Source: Pseudomonadota bacterium (lineage in GTDB: Bacteria > Pseudomonadota > Gammaproteobacteria > Burkholderiales > Burkholderiaceae_D). Taken from it: a stretch of 36,011 nucleotides of DNA. The notes under the pieces are model-generated. The model ran no database searches and was not told the DNA's origin. It worked only from the letters and a program-made list of their open reading frames with translations. The position numbers and the translations under genes were made by a program. Position 1 is the first letter of the stretch. Every line of letters starts with the position of its first letter. Below are positions 8,291-16,224 of this stretch, piece by piece. The stretch spans positions 1-36,011 of the forward strand of contig JAKACN010000020.1 of assembly GCA_021821365.1 (NCBI GenBank). The letters run 5' to 3'.

Positions 8291-8689
8291 TCACCCTGCC
8301 GATTCACCCTGACTTTTCCGCGGCCGGGTGTAGCAGGCAAGATCCTCGCGCCCGACGCTGCGCGCCCAGTCGTCCGCCCACGAGGCGAGCGGGCCGAGCG
8401 CTTTCAGCAGGGTGTGGCCGGCCGGCGTCAGGCCGTACCCGCCAGCATCTTCCAGGTCGACGATGCCGGCATGGCGCAGTTCCTTCAGCCGCGTGTTCAG
8501 CGCGTTCGGGGAGGAAATCTGGCAGGTTTCCTGCAGGGCGCGAAACGACAGGCGCTCCCCGCTGCGCAGTTCCCACAGGACACGCAGGCCCCAGCGCCGT
8601 CCGAGCAGATCGAGCAGGGCCATGATGGCCTGTCCCGAACGGGAGTTGCGTACCGGTTTGCCCGGCTCGATGATTTTTCTGGTTGCCAT
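8291..8689 (-). CDS. HxlR-family winged-helix transcriptional regulator
   Basis: The 132-residue protein has the HxlR/MarR-like winged helix: LLGRRWGLRVLWELRSGER (about 28-46), recognition region ISSPNALNTRLKELRHAGIV and wing GGYGLTPAGHTLLKAL. HxlR proteins bind palindromic sites as dimers and often repress a divergent gene, sometimes in response to electrophiles or aromatics. Here it is divergent from a thioesterase gene, and the 96-bp gap holds two near-identical 17-bp palindromes suited to it. The ATG at 8689 is preceded by a GGAGG-like stretch (CCGGAGGTCAAGCAAATC on the minus strand). The ligand is unknown. Confidence 0.88.
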   Translation of the reverse strand: MATRKIIEPGKPVRNSRSGQAIMALLDLLGRRWGLRVLWELRSGERLSFRALQETCQISSPNALNTRLKELRHAGIVDLEDAGGYGLTPAGHTLLKALGPLASWADDWARSVGREDLACYTRPRKSQGESAG

Positions 8690-8729
8690 GATTTGCTTGA
8701 CCTCCGGCTTGACCTCTACAGGTTTACCC

Positions 8730-8765
8730 GCTATCTTTTTAATAGCGCGCTATCGTTTTAATAGC
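8730..8765. promoter_or_regulatory. Tandem palindromic operator between HxlR and thioesterase genes
   Basis: Two 17-bp sites, 8730-8746 (GCTATCTTTTTAATAGC) and 8749-8765 (GCTATCGTTTTAATAGC), differ at one base and are each an inverted repeat GCTAT-N7-ATAGC. Centres are 19 bp apart, about two helical turns, so two dimers would sit on the same face. They lie 20 bp before the thioesterase GTG and 41 bp before the regulator ATG, so binding would cover both promoters. Assigning them to the HxlR protein is inference from position. Confidence 0.7.
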
Positions 8766-8785
8766 ATACACTCCCGGAGACGCCT

Positions 8786-9208
8786 GTGAACGAACTTTTG
8801 CACTTTGCCAAGCAATCCCTGGATTCCCAGCCCTTCAGCCGCTTTCTCGGCGCGGAGATCGAGCATATCGACGGCACGGACGTGGCGATCCGCCTGCCCT
8901 TGCGCGAGGAGCTGAAGCAGCAGCACGGCTTTGCGCACGGCGGCGTGCTCAGTTACCTGGCTGACAACGCGCTGACCTTCGCCGGCGGCATGGCGCTCGG
9001 GCCGGCGGTGCTGACGGCGGAGTTCAAGATCAACTATGTACGCCCGGCAGTCGGCACGGCGCTGGTGGCGCGCGCCGGCGTCATCTATGCCGGCCGCAGC
9101 CAGGCGGTGTGCCGTTGCGATGTCTTCGCGCGGGATGCCGAATCGGAAAAGCTGGTGGCGACCGCGCAGGGCACGATCAGCAAGGTGGAGAGCCTGAAGC
9201 GCGAATAA
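8786..9208 (+). CDS. PaaI-like hotdog-fold thioesterase
   Basis: 140 residues, the usual length of a single hotdog domain. The core HGFAHGGVLSYLADNALTFAGG matches the HGG-x(n)-D signature of the PaaI/4HBT thioesterase family, where the Gly-Gly turn and the Asp in LADNA act on the acyl-CoA thioester. The rest, VLTAEFKINYVRPAVGTALVARA, is the usual second half of the fold. The start is GTG at 8786 with CGGAG eight bases ahead; no better ATG exists in frame. It is divergent from the HxlR regulator and probably controlled by it through the twin operator. The acyl-CoA substrate cannot be told. Confidence 0.88.
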   Translation: MNELLHFAKQSLDSQPFSRFLGAEIEHIDGTDVAIRLPLREELKQQHGFAHGGVLSYLADNALTFAGGMALGPAVLTAEFKINYVRPAVGTALVARAGVIYAGRSQAVCRCDVFARDAESEKLVATAQGTISKVESLKRE

Positions 9209-9327
9209 GGTATCGCATGGCGAGGCCGCGCGTTGCGGATCGCGATGCCTTGCACTGCGTCACCATGTCTTCACTGAAATACAGGTACAGTGAGCGAGTT
9301 GCCTTCTCCCATCCCGGAGCGCAAGCC

Positions 9328-10407
9328 ATGATGCTCACACGCGAAGACCTGCAAGCCGCCGCCGATGCCGGCGCACTCGACCCGAGGGAAATCGACGGAC
9401 TGCTTTCCTTCCTGGCCGAGCGGGAGAGGCTGGCGCAGCGCGGCACCGTCCGCTTTTCCGCGACGCATATCCTGTACTACCTCGGTGGCATGCTGGCGAT
9501 CGGTGCGGCATCGTTGTTCACCACGCTGGCCGTCGAAGCGCTCGGCATGGGTGCCTTGCTGGTGCTGTCCGTGCTGTACGCTGTCGCGGCCATCGGCATC
9601 GCGGCGATGCTGGAAAAGCGCGGGTTCGGCATCCCGGCCGGCATCTTCGCCACGCTGGCCATTGCCCTGGCACCGCTCGCGGTGTTTGCCTTGCAGCACG
9701 TGCTCGGTTTTTGGGCCGAGGGACCGCATACCGAACACTACCGCGACTACCACTACTACATCGACTGGCGCTGGCTGATGATGGAGCTCGCGACGCTTGT
9801 CGCCGGCGCATTGCTGTTGTGGCGCTTCCGCTATCCCTTCCTGACCATGCCGATCGCGGTCACGCTGTGGTACATGGGCATGGATATCGTGCCGGCGCTG
9901 ATGGTGCACGCGGGCATCGGCAGCGGGGAGTGGTATGTCGGCGCCGCCTCACAATTGCGCAAGCTGATCTCGCTCGTGTTCGGTCTCGCAATGCTGGCGC
10001 TCGCATTCGCCGTCGACCTGCGCACGCGCCGCGGCAAGGATTACGCATTCTGGCTCTACCTGTTCGGCCTGCTGACCTTCTGGGGCGCGCTGTCGATGCT
10101 GGGCTCCGGCAAGCTCGCGGGCAAGCTGGTTTACCTCGCGCTGAATTTCGTCCTGGTCTTCATCGGTGCGGTCCTCGGGCGCCGCGTGTTCGCGGTGTTC
10201 GGCGGCATCGGCATTGCGATCGTGCTCGGCGACCTGTCGTGGAACCTGTTCCGGGACAGCTTCGCCTTTGTGCTCGTGCTGACGCTGCTCGGCTTCGCAT
10301 TCATCGCGGCCGGCCTGTGGTGGAGCAAGCGCGAGGCGGAGCTCACCGCGCGCTTGCGCGCGATGCTGCCGGCGAGTTTGCGCGAACTTCTTGCGGCGCG
10401 TTCATAG
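9328..10407 (+). CDS. Multi-pass inner-membrane protein of unknown function (DUF2157-like)
   Basis: Start chosen at ATG 9328 (GGAG nine bases ahead; a second ATG follows at once), giving 359 residues; the frame is open further upstream but there it overlaps the thioesterase gene. A ~50-residue soluble lead (LTREDLQAAADAGALDPREIDGLLSFL) comes before about ten hydrophobic helices, including YYLGGMLAIGAASLFTTLAV, GIFATLAIALAPLAVFALQ and FAFVLVLTLLGFAFIAAGLWW, ending in a short basic tail. The layout resembles DUF2157-type membrane proteins but I am not certain of the family. A shortened relative of its first half lies at 10866-11285. No function can be assigned. Confidence 0.75.
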   Translation: MMLTREDLQAAADAGALDPREIDGLLSFLAERERLAQRGTVRFSATHILYYLGGMLAIGAASLFTTLAVEALGMGALLVLSVLYAVAAIGIAAMLEKRGFGIPAGIFATLAIALAPLAVFALQHVLGFWAEGPHTEHYRDYHYYIDWRWLMMELATLVAGALLLWRFRYPFLTMPIAVTLWYMGMDIVPALMVHAGIGSGEWYVGAASQLRKLISLVFGLAMLALAFAVDLRTRRGKDYAFWLYLFGLLTFWGALSMLGSGKLAGKLVYLALNFVLVFIGAVLGRRVFAVFGGIGIAIVLGDLSWNLFRDSFAFVLVLTLLGFAFIAAGLWWSKREAELTARLRAMLPASLRELLAARS

Positions 10408-10865
10408 CGTTGCGGAACGCGTCGCGAGGAATGCCTTTCCTGCGTTCAATGTATCGAAAGCGTCTATTTGACATTGCATAAAAGCGGTGAATTTCAGTCG
10501 AACGCGCTTGATGTATATCTACGTGGCGTACCGTGAAAGCCTATTAAATAGGCAGCGAAGACGATATGGCAATACCTGCACGGGCGTTCCGAACACAGCG
10601 TTAATCCCATCCCGCCGACGCGCTCATGACAGAGGCGCACAGGCGGGCGATCCATTCCAACAATGCAAGCGCTCGCATCACGGCATGCCAGGGGAACGGC
10701 AGTCCGGCGTCTTTGGATAGTCCAGGCGGTTCTTCACACAGGCAGGCAAGACAGGTGCATCGCTTCCCTTCGCCAATGCATGCAGCGTGAACCACCGCCG
10801 CTCGAAAGCCCATCCCTGCCGGGAGAGGCTCTCAATCAACCAGAACAATAAACGAGGAGCGATGA
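10408..10865. other. 458-bp gap with no convincing gene
   Basis: No reading frame here has a protein-like composition. It contains a perfect 7-bp-arm palindrome GCCTATT-A-AATAGGC (10539-10553) and a TTGACA at 10468-10473 without a well-placed -10. AGGAG at 10855-10859 belongs to the next gene. The gap separates two related membrane-protein genes, so it may hold eroded remains of a duplication, but I see no matching remnant. Confidence 0.5.
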
Positions 10866-11285
10866 ATGACGATTAGACGCGACGACCTGGTGGCTGCGGC
10901 CTCCGTAGGCCTTTTGCAATACCGGCAGATCGATCCGCTGCTGGTATATCTCCTGCAGCGCGACGTGCGGCTCAAGCGCATGGCGCTGATCGCGCAGGCA
11001 CAGGCGCGGCAGCGCAGCGGGTTTCATGCCTTCCTGTCGAACGTGGCGGCACTGCTGGCGGTGATCACGGCTTCCCTGTTCGGCGTGCTGTTCACGACCC
11101 GCTCGGCACATGCGATGGGATTCGGGGCCATCGTGCTTTTCACGCTGCTCTACGGTTTCGGCGCACTCGCCCTTGCATTCTGGTTCAAGCAGCGCGGCTA
11201 CTGCGGACGATTCCGCGTGCTGTCGGCCTTGATTATGACGTCCGTGCCGCTGGCCGTGTTTGCGCTACAACAGGTCGCGAACTGA
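10866..11285 (+). CDS. Short membrane protein, truncated paralogue of the 9328-10407 protein
   Basis: 139 residues with AGGAG six bases before ATG 10866. It parallels the first 140 residues of the 359-residue protein upstream: MTIRRDDLVAAASVG against LTREDLQAAADAG, three membrane helices in the same spacing, and an ending VLSALIMTSVPLAVFALQQV against IFATLAIALAPLAVFALQHV. It then stops (TGA at 11283-11285) exactly where the longer protein goes on to its remaining helices. The stop is 24 bp from the convergent LytTR gene's end, so the missing part is not recoverable downstream. It could be a working half-length protein (good RBS, intact frame) or the stub of a duplicated gene. Confidence 0.65.
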   Translation: MTIRRDDLVAAASVGLLQYRQIDPLLVYLLQRDVRLKRMALIAQAQARQRSGFHAFLSNVAALLAVITASLFGVLFTTRSAHAMGFGAIVLFTLLYGFGALALAFWFKQRGYCGRFRVLSALIMTSVPLAVFALQQVAN

Positions 11286-11309
11286 TTTCATCGAGACTGC
11301 TCCGGGCCG

Positions 11310-12101
11310 TCACATCTGCTTGAACAGGTGCGCGAAGACTCTGCTCACGGCGAGGCATTCGGCGCGTCCGCGCAGCCTGACCGAGAGCTTGCCGGATTCA
11401 TCGCGAATCGCCGCTTCGATATGGCCGGCGTTGACGATCGTGCCGCGATGGATCTGCCAGAACTGATTGCGGTCCAGTTGCGGCAGCAATTCCTTCAGGC
11501 TGGTGCGAATCAGCGATTCGCTGTCGGCCGTTACCACGTTGACATATTTGTCCGCTGCCTCGAAGTACACCACATCCTCGACCGGAATCATGCGGATCTG
11601 GTTGCCGACCGCGGCGCGGATGATGGTCAGGCGTTCCGCAGCGACGGGGGCAGCCGGCACCAGCGCCCGCAATTGCCCGACGATGCGTTCGAGTTCATGG
11701 TTGCGATCATCGTCCCGCGCCAGCCGCGCCTTCAACCGTTCGACGGTCCGCGCCAGACGCGCATCGTTGACCGGTTTCAGCACATAGTCGGCCGCCGCCT
11801 GGTCGAATGCCTGCAGCGCGTATTCATCGTAGGCGGTGACGAACACCACCAGCGGAAAGGCGCGGTCGTCCGGCCATTCCTCGGCCAGTTCCTGCGCCGC
11901 CTCCAGCCCGGTCTTGCCGGGCATCTTGATGTCGAGGAACAGAATGTCCGGCCGCTGCGCCAGTGCTTCCTGCACGGCGGCCAGGCCGTTTTCCACCACG
12001 CTGCCGATCTGCAACTCCGGCCAGAGCCGCTGCAGCGCCTGCACCAGCGTATAGGCGAGGATGGGTTCGTCTTCGGCGACGAGGGCGCGGATGGTCGTCA
12101 T
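11310..12101 (-). CDS. LytTR-family response regulator
   Basis: 263 residues. Receiver domain at about 4-125: acidic pocket EDE (10-12), phospho-acceptor D57 in LFLDIKMPG, VTAYDEYALQAF and the K of VLKPVND. A linker leads to a LytTR DNA-binding domain (about 160-260: IRMIPVEDVVYFEAADKYVNVVT, LKELLPQLDRNQFWQIHRGTIVN). It is the output partner of the kinase encoded just upstream, whose stop overlaps this start by 4 bp (ATGA). LytTR regulators bind paired ~9-bp sites upstream of envelope or autolysis genes; the target is not visible here. With the transposon to the right removed, it would be the last gene of a four-gene operon. Confidence 0.93.
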   Translation of the reverse strand: MTTIRALVAEDEPILAYTLVQALQRLWPELQIGSVVENGLAAVQEALAQRPDILFLDIKMPGKTGLEAAQELAEEWPDDRAFPLVVFVTAYDEYALQAFDQAAADYVLKPVNDARLARTVERLKARLARDDDRNHELERIVGQLRALVPAAPVAAERLTIIRAAVGNQIRMIPVEDVVYFEAADKYVNVVTADSESLIRTSLKELLPQLDRNQFWQIHRGTIVNAGHIEAAIRDESGKLSVRLRGRAECLAVSRVFAHLFKQM

Positions 12102-13177
12102 AGCGGTAAAGTGATGCGCGCGATCACGCCGGACGGCGCGTTGGATTTCAGGGAGAACGCGGCGAGCGCGCCGTACAGCATCTGCAGCCGTTCGCGCACG
12201 TTCGCGACGCCGACGCAGGTGCCGGATGTTGCCGCGTCGACGTCCATGCCCAGGCCGGTATCGGCGACGGTCAGGTAAAGCGAATTGCCGTCGCGCTCGG
12301 CCTTGACGTCGATATGCCCGCCTTCAATCTTCGGTTCGATGCCGTGCTTGATCGCGTTTTCCACCAGCGGCTGCAGCAGCATCGGCGGAACCATTGAATT
12401 GCCCAATGCAGACGGCAGATGGAAGGCATACGACAGGCGCGATCCCATGCGGACCTTCATCAGCCCGAGGTAGGCGTCGAGCAGCGCGAACTCCTGCGCG
12501 AGCGAGGTCTTGTCGGTGCGCGACGCGGACAGCGTGGCGCGCAGATACTGGATCAACTGGTCGAGCATGTGCTGCGCGCGCGGCGGATCGACGGCGATCA
12601 GGCCCTGCAGGTTGGCGAGCGTATTGAACAGCATGTGCGGCTCGATCTGCGCCTGCAGCATCTGCAATTGCGCCTGCATCGCCTGTTTCTCGATGGCGGC
12701 GGCGCGCGCTTTCTCTGCTTCGGTCTCCGCTTTGAGGGTGGCCATACGTCCTCGACTCCAGAAGAACCAGATGATGAAAACGAATGTGACCCCGCTGCCG
12801 ATGAGCATGGCTGTTGCATGCCGAGATCGCTCGGCGTCGAAGACTGGCTCAGGTACGCCAAGGACAAAGGCCGCAATTTTGTAGCCGAGGTATTGAGCTA
12901 AAAAGAAGGACGCAAGCAGCAACGCGAAGAAAGGCAGCCTCGGCGGCGGACGTCGTTCGTGCCACAGCATGAGCCGAGCGCCGTCGATGAAGGTGACTGA
13001 CAAGGTTCCGATGCAGATGGAAGTCACCAGGTTGGCAAAGAAAGAATCTCCGGCGCGTACCACGTAGGTGACGAGAACCGCAATCACGAGGTTGAATACT
13101 TGTGTGATGGCGACATCAACGGCGAAACGACGCAGTCGCGGGTAGGTATAGCGGTTAACCGGAGACGCTTGAAGCAT
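12098..13177 (-). CDS. LytS/AlgZ-type membrane sensor histidine kinase
   Basis: 359 residues. Four hydrophobic helices lie in the first 140 residues (ITQVFNLVIAVLVTYVV, NLVTSICIGTLSVTFI, FFALLLASFFLAQYLG, MLIGSGVTFVFIIWFFW), then a coiled coil (150-178), the His_kinase box QIEPHMLFNTLANLQ with H181, and an HATPase domain (LLQPLVENAIKHGIEPK; DTGLGMDV). No extracytoplasmic domain of note, so it probably senses within the membrane. The start at 13177 has no strong Shine-Dalgarno; before the transposon inserted, the 2TM gene's stop codon lay 8 bp upstream, so translation was probably coupled to it. The insertion 48 bp upstream should have cut it off from its native promoter. Confidence 0.92.
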   Translation of the reverse strand: MLQASPVNRYTYPRLRRFAVDVAITQVFNLVIAVLVTYVVRAGDSFFANLVTSICIGTLSVTFIDGARLMLWHERRPPPRLPFFALLLASFFLAQYLGYKIAAFVLGVPEPVFDAERSRHATAMLIGSGVTFVFIIWFFWSRGRMATLKAETEAEKARAAAIEKQAMQAQLQMLQAQIEPHMLFNTLANLQGLIAVDPPRAQHMLDQLIQYLRATLSASRTDKTSLAQEFALLDAYLGLMKVRMGSRLSYAFHLPSALGNSMVPPMLLQPLVENAIKHGIEPKIEGGHIDVKAERDGNSLYLTVADTGLGMDVDAATSGTCVGVANVRERLQMLYGALAAFSLKSNAPSGVIARITLPL

Positions 13178-13224
13178 GTTGGATGTTATCGGTTGAGCTT
13201 GTTCAATTCATTGTCGATCATGCG

Positions 13225-13232
13225 TTGTTTCC
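13225..13232. repeat. Left target-site duplication TTGTTTCC
   Basis: Eight bases directly outside the left terminal inverted repeat, identical and in the same orientation as 22940-22947 outside the right one. An 8-bp duplication is what IS1595-family transposases produce. Confidence 0.9.
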
Positions 13233-13256
13233 CGGAATTATGTAGCAGCCGCACAA
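13233..13256 (+). repeat. Left terminal inverted repeat of the transposon
   Basis: Begins CGGAATTATGTAGCA and ends CCGCACAA. It matches the reverse complement of 22916-22939 at 23 of 24 positions (G/A difference at the sixteenth). Outer end is CGG. Similarity fades inward after CACAA. Confidence 0.9.
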
Positions 13257-13288
13257 AGCCTTTTGCTTCAACAACTTAGCCAAATCTC

Positions 13289-13471
13289 TTACTCAAGTTC
13301 AATATCAAGCGCGGCAAGCACGTCTTCAATTTCCGATGCAAGCGACGAATACGACATCGAATAAATTGGTGTTGGTGAGGCGGCATCGCTCAACATGCGC
13401 CTGGAACGCATCAACAGATCAGTCAAATATTGGGCCTGCTCTGCTGATAGTTGGCGAGGAATTGTATTCAT
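13289..13471 (-). CDS. Small hypothetical protein, last gene of the tcm operon
   Basis: 60 residues (MNTIPRQLSAEQAQYLTDLL... ending in DVLAALDIELE), probably two or three helices. It starts 4 bp after the exonuclease stop, on the same strand, with an AAGG-type ribosome site in the end of that gene, which supports it being real. No family is recognised. The acidic C-terminus and position could suit a small accessory or antitoxin-like partner, but nothing in the sequence shows that. Confidence 0.55.
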   Translation of the reverse strand: MNTIPRQLSAEQAQYLTDLLMRSRRMLSDAASPTPIYSMSYSSLASEIEDVLAALDIELE

Positions 13472-13475
13472 CAGT

Positions 13476-13967
13476 TTACCGAGCCTTTCTGAATTGCTTC
13501 AAATCGTTCTTGGCTTTCAACGGATCATAGGCATGCCGATTTGCCTTCGCATCATTGAGCGCATGATGATCTTTCAGGCCATGATCGATAAAAAACATTT
13601 GCAGCTTCACCGGATCGAGATGCGGGTAAATGTTCTGCCTGCCAAGCCAAGTCGGAATTTCATAATCCAAGGCCAAGCACAGCAATTGCCAGTCGCCGTT
13701 GAAATCGTAGCAGATCGTGGGCGATTTCCTGGCGAATGGGCGCAGCCATTGCAGCAGCCGTTCTTTCAATTCCGGTAGGGTGCAGTGCGCACCAGGCGCT
13801 TTGCCAAGCTGCGGCAAGACCGTCTTGATGACGAAATCGTTGCACTTCGCCTTGTTGACTGGAAGCTCCGCATAAAATTCATGCTGGCCGTCATCCGTCA
13901 CGAGACCGATGCTGATCAATTCCGTATCCGTGAAATCGGTGAACTCGGTATCGATGAAGATCAGCAT
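13476..13967 (-). CDS. DEDDh 3'-5' exonuclease (Rv2179c-like)
   Basis: 163 residues, a single RNase-T/Rv2179c-like fold. Exo I: IFIDTEFTD with D6 and E8; Exo II: ICYDFNGDWQLLCLAL; Exo III: HHALNDAKANRHAY, matching H-x-A-x-x-D. These four acidic residues and His form the two-metal site that removes nucleotides from 3' ends, RNA or DNA. It lies in an operon downstream of TcmP (14-bp gap) inside the transposon, so its probable job is nucleic-acid trimming in a defence or mobile-element function rather than housekeeping. Confidence 0.85.
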   Translation of the reverse strand: MLIFIDTEFTDFTDTELISIGLVTDDGQHEFYAELPVNKAKCNDFVIKTVLPQLGKAPGAHCTLPELKERLLQWLRPFARKSPTICYDFNGDWQLLCLALDYEIPTWLGRQNIYPHLDPVKLQMFFIDHGLKDHHALNDAKANRHAYDPLKAKNDLKQFRKAR

Positions 13968-13981
13968 GGCTGGGATCGCAT

Positions 13982-15247
13982 TCAGGTAAATAGCTTACGT
14001 TGTCGCGGTGGCAGGATACGATCCTCATCCTTGATCTGATTGGCGGATGTCTTATGCCGCCCATCTGGTGAAACGATGTCGATCTCCCCTTGCTTTGCGA
14101 GGCTGCCAAGCACTCCCTTGTAAATTCTTGCCGTGGCTGGAGAATCGTTACAGGTGGTTGCGTGCAAAGTCTCAAAGCTTTGCCCGTCTTCATTCGCATA
14201 GATCAAACGGGGAATATCAAGGTGCAGCTTTTCTTCGGTGCGCTTTCTCGCATCGTCGTCGAAGGTGTACCCAAGTTTCCCTTGTTGCGTAAACCGTTCG
14301 TCGGCGCTTGTGATATAGCCGATCTTGAACATGTCCAAGCCTTCGCCGCCGTAATGAATAAACGTATTGCTATGCTCCCAATGGACCTCTGTCATTACGT
14401 CACGCGCCTTCTGGTGCATCGAAAGATGCAGCAGCCAGAAATCACCATGCCCTTTAGCTGAACGAATAAAAAACGGGGTATGGAACCGCGACCCGGCTGA
14501 TCTGACGATATGCGGATAAAGTTGGCTCTGGATGTACGCACGCCAATCACGTTCGTTATTTTTGATGTCTTGCAGGCTCCGTCCTTGAAAGACATTCGGC
14601 AGGCCGATATTTTCCAATGGAGATCGCTCGCTTTTATCGCTCGCGTATGAGTTGAACGAATCGACGTTGAACGTCAGAATTACCTCAGCGCGTGGCAATG
14701 CCTGAAAGATTTTCGCAAGCAGAGACATCGGCACTTGCGTATAGCCGTACTGATCCAGAACGAAGATCGATCTGCCGCTGCGAGGCGTTTTCTTGTGGAC
14801 GTGCTCGATGATGTTATCGGCGTGCGTATTGAAATCCCCTTGGAGGAGCTGTACGTCCTTCCCCACGCGCAAGCCATAACCTTGTTCGTTGACAGTCTTT
14901 GCCAGATGGTTGGCCGCATCGCGGGACTTCTCGACGAAGATGTAATCAACATTAAAGCGAACCTTCTTGATTCGTTCCGAATGATTGATACGAGCCTCGG
15001 CCTCTTCCGCAGCCTGAAGACAAATGAAAGGGGAGCCGAGTATCAGTTCGCCCGTCGTGTTGTGCGTATACGCGCCACCCCCAGCGAAACCATCCACAAT
15101 GGTTAGGCGCAATTCCTCCTGGTGAGGCGAGCTGACGAGCGTAGGGAAGTAAGCGGATAAATAACTTCGGAGCAGGTTGTGCTTGGCGACGCTATGTTGT
15201 TCTAACTTCGCGGGTCCGTCTTTCCAATCATAATGCGACTTCGCCAT
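13982..15247 (-). CDS. tcmP: Three-Cys-motif partner protein TcmP
   Basis: 421 residues. The N-terminus (WKDGPAKLEQHSVAKHNLLRSYLSAYF) and LTIVDGFAGGGAY are characteristic of TcmP, a family named for its steady co-occurrence with three-Cys-motif proteins. The GFAGGG loop followed by VDYIFVEKS and a later IFVLDQYGYTQVP resembles a SAM-dependent methyltransferase-like Rossmann fold. It follows the three-Cys gene by 19 bp on the same strand, exactly the expected partnership. The start ATG at 15247 has GGGG five bases before it. Biochemical function of the family is unknown. Confidence 0.85.
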   Translation of the reverse strand: MAKSHYDWKDGPAKLEQHSVAKHNLLRSYLSAYFPTLVSSPHQEELRLTIVDGFAGGGAYTHNTTGELILGSPFICLQAAEEAEARINHSERIKKVRFNVDYIFVEKSRDAANHLAKTVNEQGYGLRVGKDVQLLQGDFNTHADNIIEHVHKKTPRSGRSIFVLDQYGYTQVPMSLLAKIFQALPRAEVILTFNVDSFNSYASDKSERSPLENIGLPNVFQGRSLQDIKNNERDWRAYIQSQLYPHIVRSAGSRFHTPFFIRSAKGHGDFWLLHLSMHQKARDVMTEVHWEHSNTFIHYGGEGLDMFKIGYITSADERFTQQGKLGYTFDDDARKRTEEKLHLDIPRLIYANEDGQSFETLHATTCNDSPATARIYKGVLGSLAKQGEIDIVSPDGRHKTSANQIKDEDRILPPRQRKLFT

Positions 15248-15266
15248 ATGCCCCCATGTTTATTAT

Positions 15267-16124
15267 TTATGCGACCATTGGAAACTCATCCCAAGTGGAG
15301 CCGCCCAGCACACGCCCGGATTTGGTCTTGCCGACTTTGACCATGCGAATCATTTCTCCCATTCGGCCGACCACCTCAATTCGCTGAGCACGCGCCGAAA
15401 TACCTTCCTTGATTATTTCTTCCGGCGCCCAATGCCCCCATTGCTTGAAGTGAAATGGTACACCAGCAGCACGGCATTGATCACGCAAACTTTCCGCCCA
15501 GATCGGGTTCATCGAACGTGCATGCGCACCGCTCTCGCCACCGGCAATGACCCAATTGATGCCTGAGCGGCGTGATTTCGGCTTCGCCAGCCATTGCGCG
15601 ATATCCAGCGGGCCAAGCAACGGTTCGGCAGAAACGAAGCGAACGACGACATCATGCGCCAACAGATGATCGACACGTTTCTCCAGCCAATTTTGTTTTT
15701 CCGTAGAAGTGCCAAGCCATATATTTCTCGGCCACTTTCCCTGCCAAGGAGCCAGCTTTTTGACGTGCTCGATTCGTTTTGTCAGCAGCAGCCAATCCAA
15801 ATGTGGCGTCGCCTCGATCAATCCCCACAGACGCTCACGCGAAGCATTCAAATCCTTGCGATTTTCAAACACGTCAGCCATTGAGGCGCAGAATACCCGT
15901 CGGCGCACACCGTCGGCAGCAGCTTCCTTGTCCCACTTGATTGGCTCCTGCCAATGCGCGTCTGTGAAGAATCGCCGCTCGGCCTTGCTACCCCATATAT
16001 CCGCACCCAGGCGCTTTGCCCAGGATTCGGCGTAGCAGAACTTGCAGGCTGGCGACACTCGAACACAACCCCACCACGGATTGAAGGTGTGGTGCGTCCA
16101 CTCGATTTTGCTTTCCTTGCCCAT
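15267..16124 (-). CDS. Three-Cys-motif protein, DUF5131 (phage Gp37/Gp68 family)
   Basis: 285 residues from the second of two adjacent ATGs (16124), which sits six bases after AGGAG; the frame is open further upstream but begins in the operator region. SKIEWTHHTFNPWWGC leads into the three cysteines C20, C27 and C30 (C-x6-C-x2-C followed by Y), the family hallmark. The fold is related to radical-SAM/photolyase-like TIM barrels and the Cys cluster may bind iron-sulfur; LLLTKRIEHV, IWLGTSTEKQ and GGESGAHARSM are the other conserved blocks. First gene of an operon with TcmP, the exonuclease and a small ORF; divergent from an HTH regulator. Family certain, function unknown. Confidence 0.88.
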   Translation of the reverse strand: MGKESKIEWTHHTFNPWWGCVRVSPACKFCYAESWAKRLGADIWGSKAERRFFTDAHWQEPIKWDKEAAADGVRRRVFCASMADVFENRKDLNASRERLWGLIEATPHLDWLLLTKRIEHVKKLAPWQGKWPRNIWLGTSTEKQNWLEKRVDHLLAHDVVVRFVSAEPLLGPLDIAQWLAKPKSRRSGINWVIAGGESGAHARSMNPIWAESLRDQCRAAGVPFHFKQWGHWAPEEIIKEGISARAQRIEVVGRMGEMIRMVKVGKTKSGRVLGGSTWDEFPMVA

Positions 16125-16170
16125 CATGCTCTCCTGATCGACATCATACCTTGCATTATAGATATTGCAC

Positions 16171-16200
16171 TTATGCATGTAAAGCATATACACTGCATAA
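16171..16200. promoter_or_regulatory. Nested palindrome, likely operator of the HTH gene and tcm operon
   Basis: TTATGCA (16171-16177) pairs with TGCATAA (16194-16200); just inside them TGTA (16178-16181) pairs with TACA (16189-16192), so the two arms are nested and off centre by one base. It lies between the divergent starts at 16124 and 16225. The obvious candidate binder is the HTH protein encoded at 16225, acting on both promoters. Confidence 0.55.
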
Positions 16201-16224
16201 ATTGTGAGAATTTAGACCAATATC

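Noticed and set aside
6706-8625. 639-codon open frame on the plus strand
   Set aside because: Antisense to glnS and part of the HxlR gene; Val/Ala/Gly-rich shadow.
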